Positions 30,668-42,244 of a DNA stretch of 64,000 nt are shown piece by piece; within the stretch, counting starts at the first letter, position 1, and the number at the start of each line of letters is the position of its first letter. The DNA lies in NCBI GenBank assembly GCA_905160935.1, contig CAJHZI010000458.1, positions 425,001 through 489,000 of the forward strand. Reading direction: 5' to 3'. The position numbers were made by a program, and so were the translations under genes. Source of the stretch: Enchytraeus crypticus. Its lineage: Eukaryota > Annelida > Clitellata > Enchytraeida > Enchytraeidae. The notes below the pieces were generated by a model, which was not told the origin of the DNA, searched no databases, and saw nothing but the letters and a program-made list of their open reading frames with translations.

Positions 30668-32270
30668 TTACGAAGTTAATTGGATGGGAACCTGCGGGCA
30701 GCCGTGAGAATCCTCTGCTCTGAAGGGACGCTTGCCACGAGCAATGCAGAGGCTTACAGAGAATTATGTCAGAAACATCCATCTGCAGACTGCACATCTT
30801 GTTCCAAACCCAACTCTGTCTTACCTCAGGCGATCATTTTCCAACTTACCGAAGCTGAGGTATTGAAAGCTGTAAGAAGCTTCCCCTCTGGCTCCTGTGG
30901 TGGTCCGGATGGTGTTAGGCCACAGCACATACTGCAGTTGATGTCGTGCCCCATTAAGGGCAGTGAGGCTCTTACAGCAATTACTTGGATTGGTAAATCT
31001 ACTTCCACACGGTAAATGTACCAGGAAGTCAAACCAATCCTTTTTAGAGCTAACCTAATCGCTTTGAGGAAAAGGTCTGACGGGCTTAGACCGATCGCAG
31101 TTAGCAACCCATGGCGAATGATCGCGGGCAAATGCGCAAATACCTTCACCCTTGCCAGGCTCTCAGACTATCTTCAACCACTTCAGGTAGGTGTGGGGGT
31201 GAAAGGAGGTTGCGAAGCAGCTGTGCATGCCACCAACCGATTAATTAGCAGCATGCCAGATGACTGGGTGGTGGCGAAACGTGATTTCTGCAACGCCTTT
31301 AACTCCCTGAAATGGGATTTCATGCTGGAAGCAGTAGACGCTTCATTACCTGAACTGGGTCCTTTCTGTAGCCTGACCTATGAAAATCCAAGCGCACTAC
31401 GTTTTGGTGATAAGGTGATCATGTCTTGTGATCATGTACAGCAGGGTGACCCGTGGAGCCCTCTCTTGTTCAGTTTAACCATACACTCCCTACTCCAGTC
31501 ACTATCCTCTGCGCTGAAAATAGGCTACTTGGACGATATTAGTGTGGGCGGGGAGGAGGCTACCGTGGAGGATGACATCTCTAAGCAGACGGTTGAGGTT
31601 AAGGCTATAGGCCTAAGCCTGAAAATTCAGAAATTTGAGCTGATTAGCACTCGCTCTGACAGTAACTTTCCTGTCATCAACTCATTCACTCATGTGAAAC
31701 CTGTTGAAGCCAGCCTTCTCGGAGCTCCACTGTTGACAGATCAGGCTATGGATGTGGTTCTCAACACCCAGTGCTCGAACGTAGAGAGGGCCGCCAGCCG
31801 GTTAAAGCAAATCTCCGCGCACGATGCTTTAACAATATTAGGCTACTAAGCTGCGTAGGCTCCTCAAAACTGATGTACATCGCTGGCAGAATCGGCAGAC
31901 ATTAGTACCTGAATGATTTGGTATGGCGTACCCTAACTCGTGCAAATATTCCGGCTATAAAAGAGCCCCAGGGATTGAGCCACTCAGATGGGAAACGACC
32001 GGACGGTGTATCACAAATTCCTTGGGCTGAAGGCAAATGTATCAGCTGGGATGTCACTGTGACGGACACATTCTCAGCAATCAATCTCAGCCTTTCTTGC
32101 ACTGCGGCTGGCTCAGCTGCTGAAGCCGCTGTCAATAGGAAGTAACTTAAATATGCCGCAGTCTCTAGCAGCTACATCTTCCTGCCAATTGCTTTTTTTT
32201 ACCATGGGCCCCATCAATTCTGCCGCGTCTGACTTCATAAACGACGGTCTTGTAGGGCCTGTAGGGCCTA
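30668..32270 (+). mobile_element. LINE D: non-LTR RT with GYLDDI active site, degraded
   Basis: Frames in order: SEGTLATSNAEAYRELCQKH and FPSGSCGGPDGVRPQHIL (linker), DGLRPIAVSNPWRMIAGKCA (RT block 2), KRDFCNAFNSLKWDFMLEAV (motif A Asp), VQQGDPWSPLLFSLTIHSLL, then KIGYLDDISVGGEEATVEDD (YLDD instead of the usual YADD). The frame stops at 31849; after a deletion the C-terminal block resumes (LTRANIPAIKEPQGLSHSDG, KRPDGVSQIPWAEGKCISWD). Families with this C-terminus are widespread in invertebrates; I do not name the clade. Stop at 31013 and the deletion make it inactive. Confidence 0.8.
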
Positions 32271-32895
32271 CGTACCATCAGAATATAAAATACTGGTTCA
32301 AATACGCGTAGATTTTATATAAAATTATCGATAAACTGCGCATGATGGAACGCTAAATTGACTAATTAGTTTATATATTCTTGCTCCGATAGCAAAGCTT
32401 GTACGTTAATTAAGCTATACACTCGATTACAGTTAACTTACATGTTACTTACTTGATGACATTTAAATAAAAATTTTAACTGGTATATACCCACCTATAA
32501 CCGCTATAACCGTTCTTATTATACGTATCTTCCTATTGCCGAAGTTATATGAAGTAATTTTAATGTGCAATTTTACGCTTATCCGCAGGGTTCCACTCAC
32601 AACAGGGATAGTCTTTATAGTACTTGAGCTAGCGCGATTTTAAAAAATTCCTATATCTGTGTATTGTATAACCTTGTATACTTACATGTATACTCTTAAA
32701 GAAAAGCTATTACGCTGCGCGTTTAGGTCTGACCGCCAATACCACTCGACTAATTATATATATCAACAAAGCATTATAGGTATAAACTGTACACTACAGG
32801 TATAAACTGGCTGAGGTAGCCAGATATTTTATAGGCCTATGCATTTAAAATGACATAGATCAGCTTTAACGGTTGTCCCCGAGGTCCAGGAATCA
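32271..32895. other. No gene seen
   Basis: Unassigned AT-rich sequence. Confidence 0.4.
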
Positions 32896-32904
32896 ATTTC
32901 CAGT

Positions 32905-33012
32905 AGACCTAGAGCTGATCAGAGTGTAATATCTCGGACATTCACAGAAATATTAATATGGATAATGGACTAAACGGTTTGATGCTTAAGCATGTGTTAG
33001 TAAAATTGATAC
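32905..33012 (+). mobile_element. SINE-2 relic
   Basis: gagctgatcagagtgtaata, tctcggacattcaca and tgcttaagcatgtgttagta follow the SINE-2 order at low identity. Confidence 0.45.
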
Positions 33013-33139
33013 ATATATCATCACACCTTTTGTATGTATCGATATAATATGCGTTTAGCTTATAATTTTTAGGCAACTTAAAACTTTTTCTACGATTTTG
33101 ACGCCGTCGGCATCGCTGCCGTTAGTCATTTAATTTTAC

Positions 33140-33260
33140 AATTACATTGCATTACAATGCAAAGTGCATTGCATTGTATTGTATTGCATTAAATTACATT
33201 ACATAATAATTATATTATATTGCATTGCATTACATTACAATTACAAGGCATTAAATTACA
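33140..33260 (+). repeat. ATTACATTGC-type short tandem repeat
   Basis: Degenerate units of attacattgc / attgcattac in both orientations, giving a self-complementary stretch. 33297-33365 holds three copies of gagtatcgtgctgtttgta. Confidence 0.7.
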
Positions 33261-33642
33261 ATACAAACAAAAATAAACAGAAAAAAGTTAGCCATTAAGA
33301 GTATCGTGCTGTTTGTAGAGTATCGTGACGTCTGTAGAGTATCGTGCTGTTTGTAGAGTATCGCTTCTATCGTAAAGGATCGCGCGATCAGTCAGATTTT
33401 TCAGTGAGAAGTCGACGATGATTTGCACAATACGAAATGATAATTAAGTTCACTAATCCCCGCTCCCCGATTTGTTGTATTATAATTAACTATAGGCCTA
33501 ATCTTGAGTTGAACTACGCAATGTCTGGGTCTACCTAGCTAAGTGTCGGAAAAGCTGGGTTTTTCTGTTGGAAATCCCAGTTCAGCTGGTAATTTCTGAA
33601 AAGCAGGTGACATATCAATGGCTCAATAGAACTTATATTATT

Positions 33643-34135
33643 CTACATTATACTCTCCGCCACTAGGGGTTCTCTAACATTAACCTCTTCACAGGTGTTG
33701 TCTTTTATTTTATTGTTCAGGCTTAATGACGACCGATCTTTTCCATTCTCATCCTCAGCATGATTTCCAGCAGGAATAGCTCCTGGAACATTGGTTTGAC
33801 GGCAATTGATTTCCGGCGTCGCATCAATATCCTCAATTACATCCCAGTCTGATTTAAAATTGCGAATTGGAATTTTCAGCCAGTTAATGAACGTGGGAAA
33901 TATTTTGACTGTACCGACTAGCAAGAATAGGAGTCCAACTAAGAGCACTTCAAGATTCTCAAAGATAGCTCTAGCGAGATCCTCCCCGAATATTCTACTT
34001 GGATATGTTGAAGATCTCTCTCTGGTCTATCTCTTTGATGAAGAAGGTCTTCTGGTAGGCGAAGAGGTAATTGAGAAAGTAGAACGTTGATATCTGAAAT
34101 GTCTTTTTTGAAATTACTAACCAAACCCGACATTG
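33643..34135 (-). pseudogene. Ig-like membrane protein, paralog 3 (lacks the Ig domain)
   Basis: The upstream part (MSGLVSNFKKDISDINVLLS) matches the end of the Ig domain and the stalk in paralog 2 (KDVSDINVLSA). After a frame change near 33945 comes a transmembrane helix (MLLVGLLFLLVGTVKIF) and a short tail with HAEDENGKDRSS and CEEVNVREPLVAES, which aligns with the out-of-frame C-terminus of paralog 2. The disulphide-bearing Ig fold and signal peptide are missing, so this is a 5'-truncated copy or a cytoplasmic-tail exon of a split gene. Confidence 0.6.
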
Positions 34136-34414
34136 CTTAACTTCGCTTATCTTCGTGCACTTCGTTGCGCATGCTAAACGAAGTGCACTATATCTCGATT
34201 CCCGATTAGTTTTTAAATCATTAGTTAGAATTATATTTATTAATCATTAGTTAGCCTAAACGATCTTTGGATCTACCTAGCAAAGTGTCTCGATCAACAT
34301 TGGATACTTCTGCAGGTGTTACCAATTTCACTGGTAATATCTATAGAGTAGGCTAATTCCTACTGTTCAGATAATACCAGTGTTGTCCGATTCAGTATCT
34401 CAATAGGACCTATA

Positions 34415-34560
34415 ACATAACATAACGGCACACTGGGTCAGGAAGCACAGATGCTTGTTATTAAGGCCAATTCCCTCTTTTCTTCTCCATGGTTATTAGT
34501 AATCGTTGCCTTTTTATGACGGATCATTTGCAGCCGGCACGGATTTAAGAATAACCTTTC
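34415..34560 (-). mobile_element. LINE 3' UTR fragment, same family as 7655-7800
   Basis: cggcacactgggtcaggaag and ctccatggttattagtaatc are shared with 7670-7755. The (ATAAC)n run at 34411 is its tail. Confidence 0.6.
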
Positions 34561-34588
34561 ATGCCCTGAGTTTTATACATTTATTGCT

Positions 34589-35484
34589 TTACATTTTATT
34601 TTCTGTCATTAAGGGTTCTCTAACGTTAACCTCCTCAGTTTTAACATTGTCTTCTATTTTAATGTTCTCATTTATTGCCGACTGACCTTTACCAGTCTCG
34701 GCCTCAGAAAGATTTCCAGCTTTATCGACGCCTTGCTTTTTTTTCGGAGGCCATATGGGTCCATATCCAGCTTCCCATCGTCCTCCTCTAACTCATTAGA
34801 GTCTGGTCGACCGCTTCTAGTTTTGGCTTTTAACCATCTAATCAACTTGAGACCTCCAAAGAATACTCCTGCCAATGCGACTAAGAGTCCGCCTATGACG
34901 AGAATAGCGAGACCCATTCCAGATTTTGGACTTCTACGACTTGAAGGATCTCTCTCTTCATAGCGCTTTTTTGTTGAAGTACGACGGGTGGGTGAAGTGA
35001 CAATTGATGAAGAAGGCAAGTTAGAGAATGAGGCATTTGATGAAGCAGGTCTGGCGGAGTAAGATTCATTTGATGCAGCAGATAGAACGTTAATATCTGA
35101 AACGTCTTTGTGTAGACCATTGTTGCATTGACATTGAAAACTTTTAGTTAAATTCTTTAATTGTAGGAGGCATAGACCAACGTCACTGAGGAAAACCTTA
35201 TAGACACCAAACCAATCTTTTGTTTCTTTCGTTGTAGAGGAGCAATTTATTGGTGCTCCAGATGGTGATGTTCCAGGAGTGTAGCATGTCCATTCAAGTG
35301 CGAGACCGACATCTTCGCCGGTGTTGTTACACTGTAATACTGTCGATCCTCCATATGGTGTGTTACTGAACTTTGGCGTCACCTCTACACTACAGGCAGA
35401 TGAAGCTATCAAATGTACAACGATTAAGTAACTTAGCTTCACCGAAATAATCATAGATTGGCCTACTTTTCTCTGACTTGACAT
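34589..35484 (-). CDS. Ig-like single-pass membrane protein, paralog 2
   Basis: Function not recognised. Signal peptide (SYLIVVHLIASSACS), then one Ig-like domain with VLQCNNTGED, LEWTCY, NCSSTT, WFGVYKVFLSD, LCLLQL and FQCQCNNG (at least six Cys). A Ser/Pro-rich stalk follows, then a transmembrane helix (MGLAILVIGGLLVALAGVFF) and a basic anchor (KLIRWLKAK). The continuous frame ends at 34672, but a T8 run at 34737-34744 marks a probable one-base slip: the alternative frame continues to TAA at 34589-34591 and contains GNLSEAETGKGQ and EEVNVREPLMT, conserved in the two paralogs. Likely a cell-surface receptor or adhesion protein; no kinase, ITAM or other signalling domain is evident. Confidence 0.7.
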
Positions 35485-35619
35485 TCCCGTATGGATAACA
35501 GTTACTGCGTGCAGTTCGCTAATTTCTACAGTATCTCATATTAAATTCTATACATGTAGAATTGAATCAAATACATTGAAAAAATACTTTGATATTGAAT
35601 AAATCTGCTAAGCATTATC

Positions 35620-35826
35620 TTAAGAAACAACGTCAGAAAGGGCATTCGATTGATGAGCGCCTAGACTCCAGAAATTGCTAAAAAAAATTTTAAAACGAAT
35701 ATAAGAGACTATTGGGAATTGATTGGTGATATGATATGGGAGAGAGAGAAGTGGAGAAGGTCTGTTCGTATCATGATCCCAGTAAACTTGGATTCAAAGG
35801 AAGATGATGATGCTGATGATGATTGA
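35620..35826 (+). repeat. Dispersed repeat R3 with (GAT)n tail
   Basis: acgtcagaaagggcattcga, gatgagcgcctagactccag and ggattcaaaggaagatgatg share order with 47795-48075. The terminal gatgatgatgctgatgatga is the tail. Confidence 0.65.
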
Positions 35827-35829
35827 ATT

Positions 35830-36049
35830 AATCTACTGTTTACATATCCTAAGTTTTGAAACATTTGCGATATTACTTCTGCGCACTTGCCATCGTTTCC
35901 TTTATAGCGAATGTTATGAAGGAACGATATCTGCTACTCCGTACGAAATTGTCGCAGAAAGTTACTTATGACCCTTTTTCGCCCGATATCTGAGCTGATT
36001 TCAGCGAATTAGTGATAGTTAATAGTTAAATGAGTATGTATGGAAATGT
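35830..36049. other. No gene seen
   Basis: Spacer with no recognisable element. Confidence 0.35.
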
Positions 36050-37405
36050 ACAGTACAGGTATTTGGCCAGACGACTGTGATTCAAGAAGTCAGTGATGAT
36101 TCAAATTCCCAAAAAAGCCAATGCTGTGGAGTGTTCAGATTACAGAAAAATCAGCTTAATACCTCATGCATCGAAGATCTTATTAAAGATAGTAAATAAT
36201 CGCATTCAATCGAAAGCAGAGATGATACTGAGCAAGACACAATTTGGTTTTAGGAAAGGATGCGGCACAAGAGAAGCAATTGGAGTAATACGGGTTCTTT
36301 GCGAAAGAAGCTTAGAATATGGTAATGACGTTTTTGTATGCTTTGTAGACTTCGAGAAGGCCTTTGACAGGATTGATTGGATAACGATGATGAATATTTT
36401 AAAAAGAATAGGAATTGACTGGAGAGACAGAAGACTAATTTTGAACTTGTACATGAATCAAAGAGCAGTAATCAAAATCCAACAAGAATACTCAGAAGAA
36501 GGTGAAATAGGACGTGGAGTAAGACAAGGTTGTAGCATTTCGCCGCTGCTTTTTAACATTTACGCTGAGGCAATGATGGAGGAAGCCATGGAAGACTTGG
36601 AAGAAGGAATAAAAGTAGGAGGGAATTTGTTACAAGATGTACGATTTGCAGATGACCAAGGAATGGTAGCGGGCAGCGAGATTGGATTGCAGAAGATAAT
36701 GGATAGGCTGAATGATACGGCCCTAAGATATGGCATGAAGATTAATATAAAAAAGACCAAGGTTATGAGAGTGTCCAATAATAAAGGTGAAGTTAATATC
36801 ACAATAAATGGTACGAAATTGGAACAGGTAAGGAGTTTCAAATATTTGGGTCATACTATAACCGATGATAGGAAATGTAAGGCAGACATGTGCAGTAGGA
36901 TCGCACAAGCAAAAGCGGCCTTTGGTAGTAGAAAATAACTATTAACAAAAAGTCTAAAGAAAGACACAAAGATAAAGATAGTGAAAACTTTGGTTTGGAC
37001 CGCGCTATTATATAGATGTGAAACATGGACCATATTAAGAAAGGAAGATATTAGGAAACTTGAGGCATTGGAAATGTGGATTTGGAGAAGAATGGAGAGG
37101 ATTAGCTGGACTCAAAAGGTTACAAATGAGGAAGTCCTGGAGAGAGTTGGCACAGATAGACAGTTGATAAATGTATTAAGAAATAGGAAGAAGACATGGA
37201 TATGACACATTCTAAGGGGGGAAGGTCTATTAAAGAGGTCATAGAAGGTAGAATGGAAGGAAAAAGAGGCAGGGGCAGGCCGAGATTAGGTATGTTAGAT
37301 GATTTAAAGACCAACTCATATGTGGAAATGAAGAGGAAGGCGGAAGACAGAGAAGAGTGGTGGCGTTATGTACCATAGACCTGCCAGTAGGCAGTGCACT
37401 AAGAG
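36050..37405 (+). mobile_element. LINE A, longest copy in the window
   Basis: Most complete RT here: IQIPKKANAVECSDYRKISL (RT 0/1), SKTQFGFRKGCGTREAIGVI, VDFEKAFDRIDW (motif A), GVRQGCSISPLLFNIYAEAM, VRFADDQGMVAGSEIGLQ (ADD) and FKYLGHTITDD. It is 5'-truncated with no endonuclease. TAA at 36936 follows AFGSRK; downstream the C-terminal block ([20 protein letters not shown]) is intact apart from small changes. It ends with the ctgccagtaggcag hairpin and a GA tail at 37402. Confidence 0.88.
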
Positions 37406-37439
37406 AGAGAGAGAGAATAGTTATATATCCTGTACGCAA

Positions 37440-37586
37440 GCATGAATACATACATACGTAAGTACGTACGTACATACCTACCTACCTTCATACATACATT
37501 CATACATACATACATACATATATACATACATACATACATACATACATACATACATACATACATACATGCATACATACATATATTCA

Positions 37587-37620
<34 letters not shown>

Positions 37621-37665
37621 CATATATACATACATACATACAGACGCACACATACATACATAATT
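37440..37665 (+). repeat. (CATA)n microsatellite
   Basis: About 50 units of cata with occasional tata and gcata variants, immediately downstream of LINE A. Confidence 0.9.
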
Positions 37666-37677
37666 GAATACAGAATT

Positions 37678-37915
37678 GAATGTTAAATAGCGTAGGGGTA
37701 ACGTCATGAAGTTTTTTTATGACAAATCCTGAGGTGAACTGCTCTCTCGTGGGTTCGGATCCCAGCCGCGCTGATCTGAGAGTAAAATCTCGGACATTCA
37801 CTTGACTGGTTACACGGAAAATTGAATAATTTGCCTAGCGGTTTAAACACGTGGTATTAAAAGTGATAGATATCAACACAGTTGATCATTTCACTATAAT
37901 GCGTGTTTACTTTAA
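37678..37915 (+). mobile_element. SINE-2 copy
   Basis: tagcgtaggggtaacgtcat (A box), ctcgtgggttcggatcccag (B box), ctgatctgagagtaaaatct and the intact tail gatagatatcaacacagttg. This tail shows the uninterrupted target of the fold-back element at 2747. Confidence 0.8.
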
Positions 37916-38084
37916 ACAGGCTACTGCAATGAGGATATTTTCGTTCTGGATACAAACAACACGAAGGCAAACAGCCAATGCGATAGGTCCATAGGTCTAT
38001 GCACCGTAGTAGTGCTTGGAGGCATGATCACTAAAGAAGATCTCGAAATCGAATGTGGCAATAACACAAACGACAATTGGAGTG

Positions 38085-38182
38085 CTACTGTTGTCAATGA
38101 CAGCGTCGAGCACTAATGAATCAAATCAAAAGCGACGAACAAAAAGGGGTCTAAAACGGTGTAAAACCCAAAATACCGAGAA
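38085..38182 (+). repeat. Solo fold-back unit
   Basis: caatgacagcgtcgagcact, agcgacgaacaaaaaggg and aaaacggtgtaaaacccaaa follow the internal unit of 2747-4707. Confidence 0.5.
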
Positions 38183-38888
38183 AGGTTAAAAAACAGAAAA
38201 ACACTAACACTAAGAAAAGCAGTAGATGCTACTGATCGTGCTAGTTCAAAGAGCGGCATAGATAAGTATAAGTATGCCTAACTTTAGCTATAGCCTATAG
38301 ATATATAGACCTAAAAATATATTTATATTAAAGCCAGCATTTCAAAAGACTTTAATGCAGTAACGGCCAGACAAGCTTTGGTTTCGAACACACTTGTCGC
38401 AGTAGGAAAGCTAACCGATGCTGTCATATATTCAATAACTCAAAATATTTCATTATGAAACTACTCGAGGCCATCTAGCTGCTTAGAAGAATTGCTGAAG
38501 CAGACTGCATTAAATCTTTGCTAAGTCTTGGAATGCCTTTGCCAAAGAAAAGAAGACTCTCGCTAATCACTGATTTGCTCTGGAATAAATCTGCCTATGC
38601 CATTAGTGAAGTTAACTCCATCGGAATTCATTGGGCCCATGGTTTCAATGGCCGCCGGAGCAATTTCATATCCTAAGGAGAGATCACGGTATTTATTCAA
38701 TTTCTAAATATTATTATTATTTTATTTATTTTTTATTGCCCCGGGCTGTATAGGGCCCTGGGCTAAAATATAAAATAAAATAAAGACTTTATTTAATTAA
38801 GAGAAAGATGAAAAATATTTAAAATAGTTCCTCAACGCTCTGGGAGGCCGCATTCGCCAATGTGCCCCGAACGCATACAGCATTAAAG

Positions 38889-38934
<46 letters not shown>

Positions 38935-39498
38935 GTTCTTCTTATTATTATTAACACTAATATTAATATTATTATTATTATAGAATTACTATATTGAATA
39001 ATTAATAGTAATTAGCTGTGATAATTTTAAAATATAAAGCTATCTCACCCTAATTTAATTTCGAAATATTTATTTTCCTACCATCCGAAAAATTCTAGTA
39101 AACCCGATAAAATTATTAAAAAATATTAGGCTTATAGTACTGAAAATACAAACTACTGATGAAATGATAAGTTTTAATTAGCTAATAAATATATCTTGCG
39201 CGGAACGACATAAATTTAACAAGCGAGTTATTATAGTACAACAGTAGTAGCCTAGCTACTGAATACAACTACTGAATGTTGATTGAACCGGCGTACAGTG
39301 AGTTTTGAAGAGAGCACTCGATTGCAATCGTATTAAACTCTGAACACAGAAACATTCAACTTTAATACAATGGTTCAGCCACTCAAACCAAGGGAATATG
39401 TTTCTCTTTCTCGATTAGCATGAGAGTAGGCCTACTTGCTTATCTATAGTTCTTGACAAAATTAAAGTAAATTATAGGCCCACGCATTCTAGTAGTCA
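38183..39498. other. No gene seen; (ATT)n at 38888-38935
   Basis: 38690-38780 has ttattgccccgggctgtata beside an AT tail, possibly another retroposon end. A 48-base ATT microsatellite follows. No supported exon. Confidence 0.4.
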
Positions 39499-39740
39499 TC
39501 GGCGGATCCAGGAATTTTTAAGGGGAACCTCCAATTTTCTGGAAAGCATTAGAAATTTAACGAAATTCTAATCTTTCTCTTGGAAAATAAAGTGACACTT
39601 TTTTAACCATTAGCAGTTTTGTTCGTACTTTTATGCCTATTCCAATAGTCTTTTTGCATTTTAGTGGGAAGGGGGCACGAACGTCTAATGTAGGGTTACG
39701 TAACATCGGGGGGGCACGTCCCCCCAAATTCTGCACTTGC
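39499..39740. mobile_element. GGCGGATCC-type (hAT-like) relic
   Basis: cggcggatccaggaattttt at 39499 matches the terminus of 53675-54366 and the complement of the right end of 42689-43391. The other end (gggggggcacgtccccccaa) is G/C-run rich as in the relatives. Confidence 0.5.
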
Positions 39741-39916
39741 TAGTATTGTGGAAGTAAAACCAGTTTAATGTCATTTTCACGATGCTGACAAGGTCAGTTA
39801 TAGGCCTAATTAGTTTTCTGCTGTAAACTTGTCACTAAATCTAAATAGAGCCTAGTATTGTAGGTGGCTCTGAATATTTCAGATTAATCCATTTTATTAA
39901 AAAGTTATAAAAAACT

Positions 39917-40046
39917 AAGGTTACCGTCAGTTTCATCACTCGAAAGCGAAGTCAGTGACGGGCGAACCCACGATTTGAACGCCGCACCTACTGATCCGCG
40001 ATCGAGTCTCTTACCGACTTCGCCACTGGCTCCCGCCAGTGGCGAC
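39917..40046 (-). mobile_element. SINE-1 copy
   Basis: Reverse order, well kept: ctaaggttaccgtcagtttc, gacgggcgaacccacgattt, cttaccgacttcgccactgg. Confidence 0.8.
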
Positions 40047-40784
40047 GTCGGTAATTACATGTATTAATTAAGTAACTGACACTAAGCTTATTTCTATAGG
40101 TATCTTTATCTTTATTTTGTATGTATGCGGTCATGTCTCTGGAATTGGTAATATAATATTTAGTTAGGAATTTGTGCTTTAGACTTGATATCTTATACTT
40201 TCAACTCACTGCGATTCACCATGGACTTTGGGAGACCTTGCGTCAGCCCACTAGGAATTAGAACATATTCCGGGTAATCAACATATTATAGACCTATGCT
40301 GATCATCGATAGCATCAATACGGTTTCGATAGCTACTTTATAGCAGTATTCACATGCCTTACACATAATCATTGTTTTTATTAATTACATTTATTACTTT
40401 TATTATTTAGTTAATATTTACTCTTATTTTAAATAGTATGCCGTTACACTAGTAGCAAATCATTATCTCGTCAAATTATATGCTAGGCCTAACTACAGGT
40501 TTGTATACTATCAATTAATATATAGTCAATCAATGCATATAGAATTAAATATGCATTATCAATGTGTAGGCTTATTTTATAAGTCAAGAATGGCTGTGAA
40601 AGGAAAATGTATTAATTCATTACAGCTAAGAAAACGTACATATAATTGATGAGAAATATCTATTATAATTAAAATTAGTTAATTAAGAGTCTTTACAAAG
40701 AAAGGAGTTACATGTATCAATATGGAGGCTTACCTTATAATGTCATGAATGGCTGTGAAAGGAAAATGTACAAATTTTGACCCG
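40047..40784. other. No gene seen
   Basis: AT-rich. An imperfect direct repeat (gaatggctgtgaaaggaaaa) occurs at 40588 and 40747. Confidence 0.4.
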
Positions 40785-40965
40785 CTTGCCTAGGATCTTG
40801 GACTTGCACTGTTTTGATCTCGTTTTCTCTGGTGGTCTCTGTGTACTCAGTCGTCATCGTGTGGTGCTTTGGCGCCTGTTTGTGTAGAGTCTGCAAGAGA
40901 CGTCCCTGACATTGCCTTATGGCGAGGAACGTTAAATTATTATTGATTGATTGACTACAGCCAAG
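40785..40965 (+). repeat. Dispersed repeat R4
   Basis: cagtcgtcatcgtgtggtgc and gccttatggcgaggaacg with an attattgattgattgac tail, as at 15285-15480. Confidence 0.65.
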
Positions 40966-41227
40966 AAAACGTACATGTAATTAACTAATTACGAGTCTTT
41001 ACATAGGAAGGAGTTTACGATTAGATTGTGAGTCTTCGAATCACCAGTGATGCACAAAATTAGAAGTATAATTGCGTATGAGAACACAAGATCGACGTCA
41101 AATGTAGAAACTGCCAAGATTGATCATTGAAGGTAAATGTGATTTAGTATGAGTCTGTCGAGCTTAGCGAGCACAATTAACGTGCTCGCTAAACCCGTGC
41201 TAAACAATTACAGACATACTATTACAA

Positions 41228-41460
41228 TGTCTCAATAGCGTATGGGTCACGTCATGAAGGTTTAAATGACACATCCTGGTGTGAATTGAAATCTCGCATG
41301 TTCGAATCCCAGCCGCGCTGAACTTAGAATAAAATTTAGGACACTAATAGAACTAGTTATGCGGAAAATGGGCTAAATTTCCAAACGGTTTAAACAAGTA
41401 TAGTATTAAAAGTGATAGATATCGACATAGTTGATCATTTCAGTATGATGCGTGTTTTTC
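41228..41460 (+). mobile_element. SINE-2 copy
   Basis: gtctcaatagcgtatgggtc, catgttcgaatcccagccgc (B box) and gatagatatcgacatagttg. Confidence 0.8.
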
Positions 41461-41464
41461 ATTT

Positions 41465-41904
41465 TACTTATGGGAAGGACATCTTTAAGTGTAGAGTTGT
41501 ATATGCTTGAGGGGTGGGGGGTTCGATACACCTTAGGAGAATTGTGACCTCCCTGCTGAAGTTTTAACCCCCTCAGTTTTAGAACTTCCCCTATGGCAAA
41601 GCCCTGATGACCGCCTGCCAATCGTCGACCCTCAACAATTGGAAAAAATTCGACAAATGTAACTCTGTTTAGTAGAAGGCTAATGATTTGGAATTTAGAT
41701 AATATTTTATTATCGATTCTGACAGGTTCGACTAAGATCTATCACCGAGTAAAGATTTTTAGTAAATGCGCGCAACACTAGACAAACATTAGGCCCAAGT
41801 GCCCAGTAAACCACTAACACTTCTTTTAACTTCAGAAGATCACTCGAGTGGACCATCGTACATACTTCTCTAAGCATTTTATCATGAAATCATCGCAATC
41901 AGCA
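41465..41904. other. No gene seen
   Basis: Unassigned. Confidence 0.35.
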
Positions 41905-42113
41905 TGCCCTTAATCCTGTATTGGAAATTTCTTATCTAACCACACTCCTATTCGCAAAACTATGACATTCACTTTATTAAAGATATTCAAACGAAATTTC
42001 TGTATGTTTGGTAGAATTGGCTGCTGGTCAAGTACTGCAAATTTCGAGAACATCGGTCAACTCCTTACGACTTTATTGTAAAAATAATTTGGGGTATCAG
42101 TTATAAAAAGCAC
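41905..42113 (+). mobile_element. Half copy of the palindromic TA-MITE
   Basis: Matches the right half of 9096-9918 (aatcctgtattggaaatttc, aattggctgctggtcaagt, ggggtatcagttataaaaag) and ends CACAGTG followed by TA. Confidence 0.7.
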
Positions 42114-42244
42114 AGTGTATATAGCTATAAGTAGCTATAAGCAGCTAATAAGAAGCCTAATCGAACTTCTAACGTATACCAACTGTTCTCGCTATTAGAA
42201 CAGTGTCAGCTCCCTTTCTTTCTCTTTCTCTTATTCCCTCTTGA

